A DNA stretch of 64,000 bases, from positions 1 to 64,000 of IMG/VR virus record IMGVR_UViG_3300033149_001352; one strand, 5' to 3'. Below, piece after piece: positions 41,985 to 50,710 of this stretch. The DNA is from a virus. Positions within the stretch are counted from its first letter, which is position 1. Every line of letters begins with the position of its first letter. The notes under the pieces were generated by a model. It saw only the letters and a list, made by a program, of their open reading frames with translations, had not been told where the DNA came from and made no database searches. Both the position numbers and the translations under genes were made by a program.

Positions 41985-42120
41985 CTTAAATCCACCTGGA
42001 CAGAGAGCCTTTAACGAGGCTGCATCAACAACATCTTCCTCCTCACTGTAGTCTCGCAGTTAACGATTTGTTTAGACAGCTAGGGAATCCCCTATCCAAT
42101 AAATTCACACCGTGGGGAAC

Positions 42121-42306
42121 TTAGATAACTCTGGTGGATCGTAGAGTCCGACAGACACCTTTCTCCATGTGCTTTAACCACACAGGTCTATACGGTTTCT
42201 TGTGAGACCTTGGTTTAGGCTGTGGTTTAGCCGCTACCAATGGATCTATGACAACCGTATGGTTGGTGCCTGCTTCTTCATCCACTACTCGCAGTTCTAT
42301 TTTCAT
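42121..42306 (-). CDS. hypothetical basic protein
   Basis: 61 residues with a Pro/Lys-rich centre (KPQPKPRSHKKPYRP). Could be a nucleic-acid-binding tail protein. Not recognised. Confidence 0.5.
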   Translation of the reverse strand: MKIELRVVDEEAGTNHTVVIDPLVAAKPQPKPRSHKKPYRPVWLKHMEKGVCRTLRSTRVI

Positions 42307-42340
42307 TTACCTTCCTCACTTGATAGTCTATCTCAGCAGG

Positions 42341-42991
42341 TTAGAGATTACAACTTGAGTCTGGTCCAACGTTGAGAGGCTCATCAACCTCAGGTACCTT
42401 CATCTTGGGCAATTGCTCAGCTATACTCAGTGTAGTGTCTATAGCCCACTCTAATGAGTGACCAAGGGGCATCGGTAGATCAACTTTATGTACATCATCT
42501 TCTACTTCATCCTTCAGTCTCTTAGCCCTTACACTAACTGCAACATACCCAAGGAGCATGGTCTTTATCGCATTGCAAAACTCGATAGTGATACTGCCAT
42601 CATCATTATAGTGTTCTTCCGTATAGTACTGTGTAATTTTACTGAGCCACTTGCGAATAAATCCTATGAGCTCTTCCTGAGACCATTCTTCAATGTCTAT
42701 ATTCCAAGGTTTTAATCCCATAGAGTCCACTTCTCTACGAGAGTAGCCTGAGTCAGATAATATGTCATAGAACATATCTTCTCTAACCTTGTTCTCATCA
42801 AGAGGTCGATTGACCATCTGCCTCAGCTGGGCAAAGATATCTCCCTTCTCTTCTTCGCTTAGCTGGGAGAAAGCCTCCCTTGCTTTCTCTTCCTCAGTAG
42901 GTTCTTCATCAATGGTGAAGTCCCAAGGGTCTATATCATCTTCTGGACTGTTCATTTCTTTTAAACTCCTTAGCCTTCTCTTCACTTTCAA
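42341..42991 (-). CDS. hypothetical acidic helical protein
   Basis: 216 residues, very acidic at both ends, with helical segments through residues 35-200. Overlaps the gene upstream by 56 bases. Not recognised. Confidence 0.55.
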   Translation of the reverse strand: MKVKRRLRSLKEMNSPEDDIDPWDFTIDEEPTEEEKAREAFSQLSEEEKGDIFAQLRQMVNRPLDENKVREDMFYDILSDSGYSRREVDSMGLKPWNIDIEEWSQEELIGFIRKWLSKITQYYTEEHYNDDGSITIEFCNAIKTMLLGYVAVSVRAKRLKDEVEDDVHKVDLPMPLGHSLEWAIDTTLSIAEQLPKMKVPEVDEPLNVGPDSSCNL

Positions 42992-43379
42992 AGTACACGA
43001 ATCTTCTATTATAGTCTACAGCCGACAGACTCTGTATTGTCCTGGCTTTATACTTATTGATAAGGTCTATTGCACGACTTAGATCTAAGTGATTTAACTC
43101 ATCTTTACCGAAGGGTAGTTGTACAATCACATAGTATGATGTATTGTACTTCTTCCAATATCTGGACGTGCGTGTGAATCCAATGTCAGTGACCTTGGGG
43201 AGGTCCATATAGAATTCTATCTCGTCATCTTTATAGATCGGGGAAGCTTCATCCCATATGGATTCAATAGCTGTTGATGTACAGACCACTATAGGGCATA
43301 GCCAGTCCAGGTCTATTACATCACACACTACATACGGAAGCAGATTAATAGAGAAAACTGGTTCATCATAGGGACTCAC
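42936..43379 (-). CDS. hypothetical protein
   Basis: 147 residues, alpha/beta pattern with YYVIVQLPFGKDEL near residue 80. Holds palindrome copy 8 read as Leu-Asp-Leu-Ser. Not recognised. Confidence 0.55.
   Translation of the reverse strand: MSPYDEPVFSINLLPYVVCDVIDLDWLCPIVVCTSTAIESIWDEASPIYKDDEIEFYMDLPKVTDIGFTRTSRYWKKYNTSYYVIVQLPFGKDELNHLDLSRAIDLINKYKARTIQSLSAVDYNRRFVYFESEEKAKEFKRNEQSRR
43077..43090. repeat. 14-bp palindrome ACTTAGATCTAAGT, copy 8
   Basis: Inside the 42936 gene, frame Leu-Asp-Leu-Ser. Confidence 0.9.
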
Positions 43380-43394
43380 AATAACACATCCTAA

Positions 43395-43823
43395 TCAGAA
43401 CTTATCACCAGGTCCACTGTACCCACACTTAGGACATGTTGCAGTATAACCATACACCGGCCTATTATCTATCCAGTCCACTTCCTCCTCCTCAAATGCA
43501 AGAGGAATGTATACCCATTTAAGACGTACTCCATTTCTTTCGAGGACATACCTACGTATGAATTCACGATCTCGGTTTTGTATAGCTCTCTCTACTGAAG
43601 AAAGGATACGTCCAGATGAATTCACGTGATTGACGAGTCTAGGTCTCAGTGAGAGAATCCACTCTATATCTGAGATATTTAACGCACTCGCTTTCCAATG
43701 ATCATCGGGCTGTTCTATCTTATTTCGTAACCAGCCCATCATGCCGGATGGCATGAGTCGACTATCCCTCATATCTTCTAGCTCAGACGTATATCCACAT
43801 TTATCACACTTGAAGATGAGCAC
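43395..43823 (-). CDS. protein with zinc knuckles at both ends
   Basis: 142 residues. CDKCGYTSE at the N terminus and CPKCGYSGPGD at the C terminus, the only four cysteines, imply one zinc site that closes the chain into a loop. The body has an Arg-rich helix. Function unknown. Confidence 0.65.
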   Translation of the reverse strand: MLIFKCDKCGYTSELEDMRDSRLMPSGMMGWLRNKIEQPDDHWKASALNISDIEWILSLRPRLVNHVNSSGRILSSVERAIQNRDREFIRRYVLERNGVRLKWVYIPLAFEEEEVDWIDNRPVYGYTATCPKCGYSGPGDKF

Positions 43824-43864
43824 TTTAATACCTCAGACAGTGAATTATAGGCTATGTATAGGTT

Positions 43865-45628
43865 TCACTTACTGACCTGTGCCTTGTACATATCCTTTAT
43901 CTTGATTATGGTATCTATGTCCTGTACTTTCTTATCCCATCTAATCCTAACCAACCTAGGACTTCTAAGTGAGAAGCCACTGCTGTACTGGTTGCTCTGG
44001 ATTATTTCATAGGTAATAACCTCTACAACCAACTCCGGCTTAACACGGACTCCTTCTTTATCTTTAGAAAGAACAGTCAGAGACCTAGCTATTACTTCTA
44101 GGTCTGACTCAGATAGATTAGAGAAGTCACCTATCTCATAGAGAGTCTTCTTGGAGGGATGCTTCACTGCCAACCTGAAACTGGAGTAAACACCGGACTT
44201 CCTGCCGTGACCGTACTTAGCTTTGACGATGACTGCATCTATTGTATCTGTATTCTTCTTGAGTTTCATCCATGAGTTACTTCTCTTAGAGGGGTAATAC
44301 TTACCATCTAGGTCCTTTACCATTATTCCTTCTTTACCCTTCTCAACCATAGAGTCGTAGTAAGCCATAAGTTCCTGTGGAGAGTTGAAGTAGTCTCCTT
44401 CTACAACTATCTCAGCCGGGAATATTGTATTGAGCTTACGGAACCTAGACCTAAAGTCCCAGTTAAGCATAGGGTGACCATCACAATACAATAGGTCGAA
44501 TACTCTGATCTCTAAGTTCTCAGCACCATTGGTCAGGGCACTATGTGTGTCTCCTATTGGCAGCTTCTCCCCATCAGAACCTCGAGCCATGAACTCGAAC
44601 TCTGCTATGAAGGAGGTAGCACCAGTTACCTGCTTGAAGACGTTAGTTACATAACCTGCATCTGTAAAGGGAATACCATTCTGTAGGTGTCCGGTCCTCG
44701 AGAAGAATGCTATATTGTCTCCTGACTTATGGACTTGGATTCTGGCACCGTCGTACTTCACATCTGCACGACATGGGTACCTAACTCTTCCCGAATCAAA
44801 TAGTTGAGCCAACATACAATTGATGAATGTACCTGGGACTATCTTCACATTATTGAGGGCATTATCCCCCTGCTGGGCAATGAGTAAGCCCTCAATCGTA
44901 CCACGGAGCAAACACACATTGCTGAGTGTGTCCGCATTTACCCCAGCATATTCTCCAACAGCAGAGATTATAGTCTCTGTGTTCAGACCCAGGTACACTC
45001 TCTTTCTCAACAACCAGGCGATATACTTAGCTTCTTCTTTCGTAGCTACTTCGAACAGTGAAACGATAGCACTGATCTTCTTGTGTGTCCCACTGGTCTC
45101 AGCTATCAGGTTGATTGAGTGATATACTTCATCTGCCAGCAGAGTTTCTTTGTCTCTGTCTTTAGCTAGGAAATAGGCTATGTCACCAATATCCCCATAG
45201 TCCTCTATGAGACTGTTCATCTCATTCCTGCTCTTGTTAGATAGGATACGTAGGGCATCTATTATTCTCTCATATCCTACGCCTATGGGCTTGTTCGACA
45301 GCTCACCCATTAGGAATTGAATCTTCTCTTTGTACGGTAAGGGTACTTCCCTAAGAAATCTAATAGATTCTGTCCTCTTCCCCTTCAGGCTCTTTCTATC
45401 AGTGATAGCCTTATAGTGATTGATTATCTCACTGAACAGATACTTAGATCTAAGTGCTCTGCCTGAGCCATATATCATGACCCAATGAAGGGGTAGGTTA
45501 TACTCCCTAGAGATTTCCATCTCCGAGTATCCATTCTTCTTGAGTTCTTCAATAGCTCCTCTTAGGCTACCCTTCATCTTTAAGTAGTCTTCCAGAGAGG
45601 GCTTCTCTACAATACTCATAAGCGTCAA
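43865..45628 (-). CDS. lig: ATP-dependent DNA ligase (archaeal type)
   Basis: 587 residues, normal length for archaeal ligases. N-terminal DNA-binding domain (about 1-240), adenylation domain with motif I KYDGARIQVH at Lys291, motif III FIAEFEFMA near 337-345, motif IV KEGIMVKDL near 435, motif V WMKLKK near 456, and a C-terminal OB-fold (about 460-585). It seals nicks with ATP, serving element replication or repair. Carries palindrome copy 9 in its N-terminal domain. Overlaps the WELE gene upstream by 62 bases at the 5' end; ATG at residue 4 (MSIVEKPSLE) is an alternative start. Confidence 0.95.
   Translation of the reverse strand: MTLMSIVEKPSLEDYLKMKGSLRGAIEELKKNGYSEMEISREYNLPLHWVMIYGSGRALRSKYLFSEIINHYKAITDRKSLKGKRTESIRFLREVPLPYKEKIQFLMGELSNKPIGVGYERIIDALRILSNKSRNEMNSLIEDYGDIGDIAYFLAKDRDKETLLADEVYHSINLIAETSGTHKKISAIVSLFEVATKEEAKYIAWLLRKRVYLGLNTETIISAVGEYAGVNADTLSNVCLLRGTIEGLLIAQQGDNALNNVKIVPGTFINCMLAQLFDSGRVRYPCRADVKYDGARIQVHKSGDNIAFFSRTGHLQNGIPFTDAGYVTNVFKQVTGATSFIAEFEFMARGSDGEKLPIGDTHSALTNGAENLEIRVFDLLYCDGHPMLNWDFRSRFRKLNTIFPAEIVVEGDYFNSPQELMAYYDSMVEKGKEGIMVKDLDGKYYPSKRSNSWMKLKKNTDTIDAVIVKAKYGHGRKSGVYSSFRLAVKHPSKKTLYEIGDFSNLSESDLEVIARSLTVLSKDKEGVRVKPELVVEVITYEIIQSNQYSSGFSLRSPRLVRIRWDKKVQDIDTIIKIKDMYKAQVSK
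45442..45455. repeat. 14-bp palindrome ACTTAGATCTAAGT, copy 9
   Basis: Inside the DNA ligase gene, frame Leu-Arg-Ser-Lys. Confidence 0.9.
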
Positions 45629-45815
45629 CTTCTACTTCATGTATCCAGTAAAAAAGACCATAGCCAGGATAGTAATGCTTTATCTTACTCCACCTATGGT
45701 GATCCCATAATTCCTTATCTATTAAGAAGGTTGCAGATGCGGGTATGTCAACCGGGAACTCCGATAATATTCCAGGTATATCAAATGTCTCAATCTCCCA
45801 TACGTATTTGTACAA
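45567..45815 (-). CDS. WELE-family protein
   Basis: 82 residues. Motif K-Y-V-W-E-I-E-T at residues 3-10, nearly at the N terminus, then a hydrophobic and Trp/His-rich body. Overlaps the DNA ligase start. First of a local cluster with 45827 and 45984. Confidence 0.65.
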   Translation of the reverse strand: MYKYVWEIETFDIPGILSEFPVDIPASATFLIDKELWDHHRWSKIKHYYPGYGLFYWIHEVEVDAYEYCREALSGRLLKDEG

Positions 45816-45826
45816 AGATAACCCCC

Positions 45827-46030
45827 TTATGAAATAGTTGGTATCCTATGAAATACTGGCTTAGGTCGCTCTAGACTCCCTTCAGATAACTTATAATCAA
45901 CTTCAATATCTATTACCGTAATTCTTTCACTATAGTAGCGAAGCTTATTGAGAGACTGCATTACGAGATAGTTCCACCCCACTTCACGAGACCATCCGTG
46001 TGTCATACCCTTTCTCACGGTAGTAATCAT
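45827..46030 (-). CDS. hypothetical protein, WELE-like
   Basis: 67 residues with R-I-T-V-I-D-I-E-V near residue 36-44, a divergent version of the motif. Overlaps the next gene upstream by 47 bases. Confidence 0.5.
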   Translation of the reverse strand: MITTVRKGMTHGWSREVGWNYLVMQSLNKLRYYSERITVIDIEVDYKLSEGSLERPKPVFHRIPTIS

Positions 46031-46199
46031 CTACTGCGTCAACGTCATAAGTATTTGCAAAGTACTGGTATCTTTCACCTTCTCCATATGGGTAAATCTT
46101 CTCTAGGTGGCATACCCTAACTGATAGGAAAATGGAACTGGTCCAATGAGACATTATCTTTCCGTAATTATCTCTATTTGAGGTACTTAACTGATTCAT
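45984..46199 (-). CDS. WELE-family protein
   Basis: 71 residues with V-R-V-C-H-L-E-K at residues 27-34, then an aromatic-rich tail. Overlaps the P-loop ATPase by 26 bases. Confidence 0.6.
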   Translation of the reverse strand: MNQLSTSNRDNYGKIMSHWTSSIFLSVRVCHLEKIYPYGEGERYQYFANTYDVDAVDDYYREKGYDTRMVS

Positions 46200-46878
46200 C
46201 TATTGGGTCATCTACGTAACCTTGCTTCCACAGGAGATATCTATACAACTCATCCTTGGTTGGTTCTCTGTTGGAGATAGATTGAGTCATATCATAGAGC
46301 ATATTATACTCTGGTGCAGGTGTATGTATGAATCCAGCTCCCTCACCCTTCAACCAAGCGAATGTAGTATTAAACAATGCAGGCTTCTTCATCCTATCTA
46401 GTTCCATAGCAGACAGTAGCTTAATCTGTGTCTTACCAAGATATCCCTCTGTAAAGTTCTTATCAAACTTGTTTGTGGGTGCTGACCTAAACAATAGGAA
46501 ATCAAAGTTGGTACGTATACTAGGGTCACAGCCATAGAACCTATGAAGTCCCAGTAATGTAATAACTATACCATCTTTCCTGCCGGTAGCTTCTTCAATA
46601 ACGTGCCTGATTCTAAAGTATCTGGATATATCAGCTTTCTTAGTATCCGACAGAGTTAAGTCATCTAAGAATAGGAAGTTTACTAATGTACCCCTAACAC
46701 CTGATAATAGAGTTCCTAAGTCTGCACTGCAGGAAACTGCATTGACGTTCCTAGCTCCGTACTTCTCACATAGCCTATCTGCCATCCACCTAGCAACTAA
46801 TGTCTTACCACTGCCTGGTCTTCCTAGGACTATACCCTGAAACTGCCTAATATGATTTAGATTGTACCCTACCTCCAA
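46174..46878 (-). CDS. P-loop ATPase
   Basis: 234 residues from TTG 46878. Walker A GRPGSGKTLVARWM near residue 19-32 and Walker B NFLFLDDL near 67-74; a charged RTNFDFLLFRSAP segment follows near 121. It resembles AAA-like or packaging-type viral ATPases but I cannot place it. The frame is open for 23 more codons upstream and reads as protein, but lacks a start codon; an ATG at 46956-46958 behind a TATA-like TTTAAAA (46987-46993) is one frame off, so a frameshift or sequencing error near 46947 is possible. Confidence 0.75.
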   Translation of the reverse strand: MEVGYNLNHIRQFQGIVLGRPGSGKTLVARWMADRLCEKYGARNVNAVSCSADLGTLLSGVRGTLVNFLFLDDLTLSDTKKADISRYFRIRHVIEEATGRKDGIVITLLGLHRFYGCDPSIRTNFDFLLFRSAPTNKFDKNFTEGYLGKTQIKLLSAMELDRMKKPALFNTTFAWLKGEGAGFIHTPAPEYNMLYDMTQSISNREPTKDELYRYLLWKQGYVDDPIDESVKYLK

Positions 46879-47036
46879 CGTAGGGACTAAATATTCAGGA
46901 TCAAGAAATATAGTATCTATAAACTGCTTCTCTATATCTTTCGTATCTTATACCCCATTATGTAATAGGGGATGGGCGTTGCTTCCTTTTAAATGATAGA
47001 CTGACTGTAATTGCTTTACGTATATTCAAGGATATG

Positions 47037-47381
47037 TCAATCAACATATACTATCTCGATATCATCTGCTGTCATGCCTGCAGTTAGAAGGTTATTAACT
47101 ATATATCTCCTGATGGCTGTATCGATATCCAGCTTCTCTAAGTACCTGAGAAGTGGAGAGTCTAATACATAGTTGGCTGTGTACGAGTCTATACCGGTCT
47201 TAGTTCGATATACCTTGGGATGATCATCTACTCTAAACTTAATGTCCCACTGCACATCATTGGAATAGGTATCTCGGACATTAACTCGCTTAAAACCTAC
47301 TATAGTTATCTTGACTTCAACCTTCTTATAATCCCTAGAGGGCTTAATGAGTCTGTCCCTTGAGCGCAGTATTTTCCACAT
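47037..47381 (-). CDS. hypothetical protein
   Basis: 114 residues; beta-rich first two thirds (KKVEVKITIVGFKRVNVRD), then helices. Start on the stop of the gene before it. Not recognised. Confidence 0.55.
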   Translation of the reverse strand: MWKILRSRDRLIKPSRDYKKVEVKITIVGFKRVNVRDTYSNDVQWDIKFRVDDHPKVYRTKTGIDSYTANYVLDSPLLRYLEKLDIDTAIRRYIVNNLLTAGMTADDIEIVYVD

Positions 47382-47620
47382 TACTGATCTTCTTCCTTTC
47401 TTCTATTCGATGAAGTCCCAGGTAACTGTGCTAGGGTGTCCATACTACGGAATCTTTCCCTATATTCGTTTAGAAGTATTGAATATGGTTCCCCGTCACA
47501 CTGATTACATCCTAAGCATTTGTCAGGATCGTCACTGAGACAGAACTCCTCTAATTTATCAACAGATACTCGATGATAGGTTTCAATAAACCGACCGACT
47601 ATATCCTTTCCTTTGAACAT
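47381..47620 (-). CDS. four-cysteine protein
   Basis: 79 residues. CLSDDPDKCLGCNQC at residues 27-41 gives C-x7-C-x2-C-x2-C, a ferredoxin-like or zinc pattern. TAATG-type junction with the next gene. Function unknown. Confidence 0.6.
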   Translation of the reverse strand: MFKGKDIVGRFIETYHRVSVDKLEEFCLSDDPDKCLGCNQCDGEPYSILLNEYRERFRSMDTLAQLPGTSSNRRKEEDQ

Positions 47621-47680
47621 TGATAATAAAATAAACAGGTTATCCTAGGGGACACCTGCATTAGGGATACGATTGCTATT

Positions 47681-48652
47681 CTAATTCTCAAGTAATCTCA
47701 GGAATCCGTCACTGGTGATGTCTACTGGCTTTCTTTCTCTGTCAAAGTTACATAGACGACAATCCATGATCTTGATCATGCGGACGTATGTCCCCCTCTT
47801 ACCCAGTTCTTTTATCTGGTCAGAGTGGTATGTCCTACCATAATCTACTAGGATAGTGCCGTCTACAGCGTGTGCAATAGCATGACCACCAGCCATCTCA
47901 TAGGCATCCCAAGTTTCCTTGGTACGCTGGTTCACCATGATAGCAGTTATTCCATGCTCCTGGTTGAACCTACATATTTCCATAACTCGGAACTTGAGAG
48001 CACCACGTGTATCCTCAAGCATAGTTATAGAGTCTATGAGACTTAGCTTGATGCCATACTTCTGGCATACATACCTGTATGTTTCAGCAAAGTCCTTCCA
48101 TTGACGGAGATCCGGATTGCTTACAGCATCCAACACAAACAGGTTGTCTTGAATAACTGTCCAATCAAGTTCCAGTATGTCTGATTTAACCTTGAGGCGT
48201 GACTGTAGATCGAACCTCTCCGATTCAGTTTCAAATACATCCTCGGACGTAACCAGTAGTGTTGGGGTACCACCAGCAGCAGACTTCAATGCTATCTCTG
48301 ATATTAGGATAGACTTACCTGAACCTGCCAGGCCGGTCATAGCCATCTGTGCTGTTTTAGGTACTCCGTTGATGCTGCTTCCCTTATGGTCGAGAAACAT
48401 AGTATCTAAGAGAGTACCTGTAGGTATACCTTCAAGTTTCTTGAAGGAGAAGTCAACGGCTTTGGGCTTAGATATCCTAGACTCGTAGTCTGCTAATCCT
48501 ACTTCATCACCAAGTATGATATCGGATTGCATGGGTTCTTCAGCTAATTCCCACTCATCAGTAGATGGTGTAGGTGGTTGTATCTGTCCTTGTTGTACCA
48601 TTTGCATAGCCATAGCCATAGCTTTAGCCATGTCTTCAGGGTTCATACTCAT
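47681..48652 (-). CDS. RecA/KaiC-family ATPase (RadB-like)
   Basis: 323 residues, ATG with AAGGAGATC upstream. A 60-residue N-terminal region rich in Met/Gln, then a RecA core: Walker A GLAGSGKS near residue 107, Walker B LSLIDSITML near 206, and VNQRTKETWD near 237. Similar to archaeal RadB/KaiC regulators and to phage recombinase mediators. C-terminal C-x2-C near 300. Could act in recombination or signalling; no mismatch with a catalytic ATPase is seen. Confidence 0.88.
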   Translation of the reverse strand: MSMNPEDMAKAMAMAMQMVQQGQIQPPTPSTDEWELAEEPMQSDIILGDEVGLADYESRISKPKAVDFSFKKLEGIPTGTLLDTMFLDHKGSSINGVPKTAQMAMTGLAGSGKSILISEIALKSAAGGTPTLLVTSEDVFETESERFDLQSRLKVKSDILELDWTVIQDNLFVLDAVSNPDLRQWKDFAETYRYVCQKYGIKLSLIDSITMLEDTRGALKFRVMEICRFNQEHGITAIMVNQRTKETWDAYEMAGGHAIAHAVDGTILVDYGRTYHSDQIKELGKRGTYVRMIKIMDCRLCNFDRERKPVDITSDGFLRLLEN

Positions 48653-48718
48653 TGTTATGATCTCCTTGGACTGTAATATATTATGAATAGAATCTACTTA
48701 TAGAGGACAAAGGTCTCC

Positions 48719-48988
48719 CTAGTGTATCTCCCACAAATAACTCTTATCCCTGTAGGTCTTTCCTTCCCATCGAAAGGCATTGTCCCTTGGACACCAAGTT
48801 AGTATGAGATTGGACTTGCACCATAATACTGCCCATAACTGCTCCTCATTAGTAGGAGTATACTTCATCTCACAGTACCTTATGAGCTTAGGTATCTCAA
48901 TCTTAGATTGTAACTTAAATGCTTCTACGCAGGACTCAAGTATTGATTGTTCATTCTGGTCCCTTAATTGACATATAGACATAGACAT
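48719..48988 (-). CDS. hypothetical protein
   Basis: 89 residues with several Cys and Trp (CSNLILTWCPRDNAF has been replaced here by KSNLILTWCPRDNAF). Compact alpha/beta pattern. Overlaps the gene upstream by 38 bases. Not recognised. Confidence 0.5.
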   Translation of the reverse strand: MSMSICQLRDQNEQSILESCVEAFKLQSKIEIPKLIRYCEMKYTPTNEEQLWAVLWCKSNLILTWCPRDNAFRWEGKTYRDKSYLWEIH

Positions 48989-49235
48989 CTCCTAGAGTGG
49001 TATCTCCTGCAACCAGAGAGCTGTCCAGTCCCCTCTGTCCAATAGAGGGATTTGTTCCACTCACACACCAAGGAGAGCTACCATTATCATATCCCACATA
49101 GCTACACAATATGGTTATACTGGACTTGTATGAGGTAGCCATACTCACTGTCTCATTACATGGGTACAAGCCACATAAATCAGCAACAGATTGTATTTGT
49201 TGGTGCCCATTCGGTCCGGCTGTTTCAGGTACCAC
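48951..49235 (-). CDS. hypothetical protein, Ser/Gly/Thr-rich
   Basis: 94 residues with low charge and four cysteines, and a composition like secreted or surface proteins; no clear signal peptide. Composition differs from its neighbours, so the frame is less certain. Confidence 0.4.
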   Translation of the reverse strand: MVPETAGPNGHQQIQSVADLCGLYPCNETVSMATSYKSSITILCSYVGYDNGSSPWCVSGTNPSIGQRGLDSSLVAGDTTLGDVYVYMSIKGPE

Positions 49236-49264
49236 TCTTATCTATTAATCCCCTGTATCTTCTC

Positions 49265-49603
49265 CTAATAAATGTTAAAGCTGTAGACTGTTTGCCATGA
49301 GAACTTATCTAAGATTGACTGAGGTGGATTCCATATAACATTGGGACTTAGATCTAAGTAATCCCAATGAGCTATTGTTCTCCTCCCCTCAATATACCTA
49401 ATCTTTTCCTTTAGAGCGCGGATATCATAGGAATTTAGGCTAGCAATGCCAGCGATGTATAGTGATTCTATCTGCCATACTCGACAGAGTGTTAGATATC
49501 TGGGATGAAGGGGCAGACAGCCATCAGCCTTACTTATTTCCATTACCCTCAGGGTCAACTTATCCATATATGGAAAGTGAACCTTACTCGAAGAATGACT
49601 CAT
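49265..49603 (-). CDS. WELE-family protein
   Basis: 112 residues with L-C-R-V-W-Q-I-E-S at residues 39-47, then LYIAGIASLNSYDIRALKEK. Palindrome copy 10 lies near its C terminus, frame Leu-Asp-Leu-Ser. Confidence 0.6.
   Translation of the reverse strand: MSHSSSKVHFPYMDKLTLRVMEISKADGCLPLHPRYLTLCRVWQIESLYIAGIASLNSYDIRALKEKIRYIEGRRTIAHWDYLDLSPNVIWNPPQSILDKFSWQTVYSFNIY
49346..49359. repeat. 14-bp palindrome ACTTAGATCTAAGT, copy 10
   Basis: Inside the 49265 gene, frame Leu-Asp-Leu-Ser. Confidence 0.9.
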
Positions 49604-49811
49604 CTACAGCAATGTCCTGCGATCCACATACTATACAGACAGCCTCGAAGTCTCTGCCAGTATCTGCCCACTCTATGACCTGGGGAACCCTACCATCTCT
49701 ATAACTTATTTCTAATCTAGACTCGTTAAAGAATACATCGAAATCCTTGGTATTACCACATTCTAGACAGATAAGTGTCGGCTTATCCGCGTTCATGTTG
49801 TACTTGGTCAT
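49584..49811 (-). CDS. zinc-finger protein
   Basis: 75 residues. CLECGNTKD near residue 14 and VCIVCGSQD near residue 58, a clean zinc ribbon. Overlaps the WELE gene start by 20 bases. Confidence 0.65.
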   Translation of the reverse strand: MTKYNMNADKPTLICLECGNTKDFDVFFNESRLEISYRDGRVPQVIEWADTGRDFEAVCIVCGSQDIAVDESFFE

Positions 49812-49839
49812 TACAAAGAAAACCGGTGTACTGAGATAT

Positions 49840-50160
49840 TTAAGTTATCTCCTCTATGGAGATAACCTTCTTATGAACTCCTGGTTCGTATATTATCTTA
49901 TAGAGATGCCCCGGTAGGATCTCATGATGACCCTCAAACCAGAATATCGCATCTCCTCCAATATACAGAACAGTAGTGAAATCATTATTCCACCGTACGC
50001 ACTTAGGTATTATGAACATTATCTCAGTCTCTTGGGTTGTCGTACTAGGAAACAACGATGGTGTCCCTGCCATTGTTATTCCTGTCACCACAATAACAAG
50101 TATTATCACTGCGTAGTGTAGATAAGACCACCTAGGTCTCCTTAACTTCTTCAGTTTCAA
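49840..50160 (-). CDS. membrane-anchored protein
   Basis: 106 residues: short basic head, one hydrophobic helix (YAVIILVIVVTGITMAG, about 16-32), then a beta-rich outer domain. Likely a one-pass protein with the C terminus outside. Overlaps the next gene by 29 bases. Confidence 0.6.
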   Translation of the reverse strand: MKLKKLRRPRWSYLHYAVIILVIVVTGITMAGTPSLFPSTTTQETEIMFIIPKCVRWNNDFTTVLYIGGDAIFWFEGHHEILPGHLYKIIYEPGVHKKVISIEEIT

Positions 50161-50566
50161 CTTCAGCCAATCCTACTAGATTTGTGCTTGAGCGCAAGCT
50201 GAAAAGGAACGACTGCGCCTGGTATATAATCCATACGAACTTAGTGTACAGTGTCGGAGATAATCCCATATAGTCATACCACCATATCTGAAGTACAACG
50301 TACTCATAAATCCAGTAGTATAATAGGAAGCCAGCAAATGGCACGTGACCTATATGAGCTAATGCAAACGCAACGTAAGGAAGTAATAGAACTGCTACTA
50401 TTGATTTCAATGGATAGAAGAACAACCCGATCAATCCAAAGAACAGCTGGATCAATACAAGTCCTATTGTCCGTCTGCGTCTGCTAGATAATCCCTCTAT
50501 ATATTCAGCTATCTCATCTTCTGACATCTTCTTCATCTTCAGGTAATTGAACGCTATCTGACTCAT
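50132..50566 (-). CDS. multi-pass membrane protein
   Basis: 144 residues, charged N terminus and hydrophobic helices at about 33-52, 56-72, 76-95 and 108-126. Small integral protein; function unknown. Confidence 0.65.
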   Translation of the reverse strand: MSQIAFNYLKMKKMSEDEIAEYIEGLSSRRRRTIGLVLIQLFFGLIGLFFYPLKSIVAVLLLPYVAFALAHIGHVPFAGFLLYYWIYEYVVLQIWWYDYMGLSPTLYTKFVWIIYQAQSFLFSLRSSTNLVGLAEVETEEVKET

Positions 50567-50666
50567 CTGGAACTAGGTTTGATATTCCCATCAGATAATT
50601 AACTAAGGGCTTGAACTCAGGGAAATCCGCTAGAGTGGTCTGCTTCACCCTTTCCTCAGGTTCCAT
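50514..50666 (-). CDS. possible acidic microprotein (50 aa)
   Basis: ATG at 50664-50666, beginning MEPEERVKQTTLADFPEF and ending with an acidic stretch. Overlaps the membrane gene by 53 bases and fills a gap. Plausible. Confidence 0.5.
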   Translation of the reverse strand: MEPEERVKQTTLADFPEFKPLVNYLMGISNLVPDESDSVQLPEDEEDVRR

Positions 50667-50710
50667 AGTCTACACTAACCTTAGAATACAGCAGTCTTGC
50701 TACTGCTATC

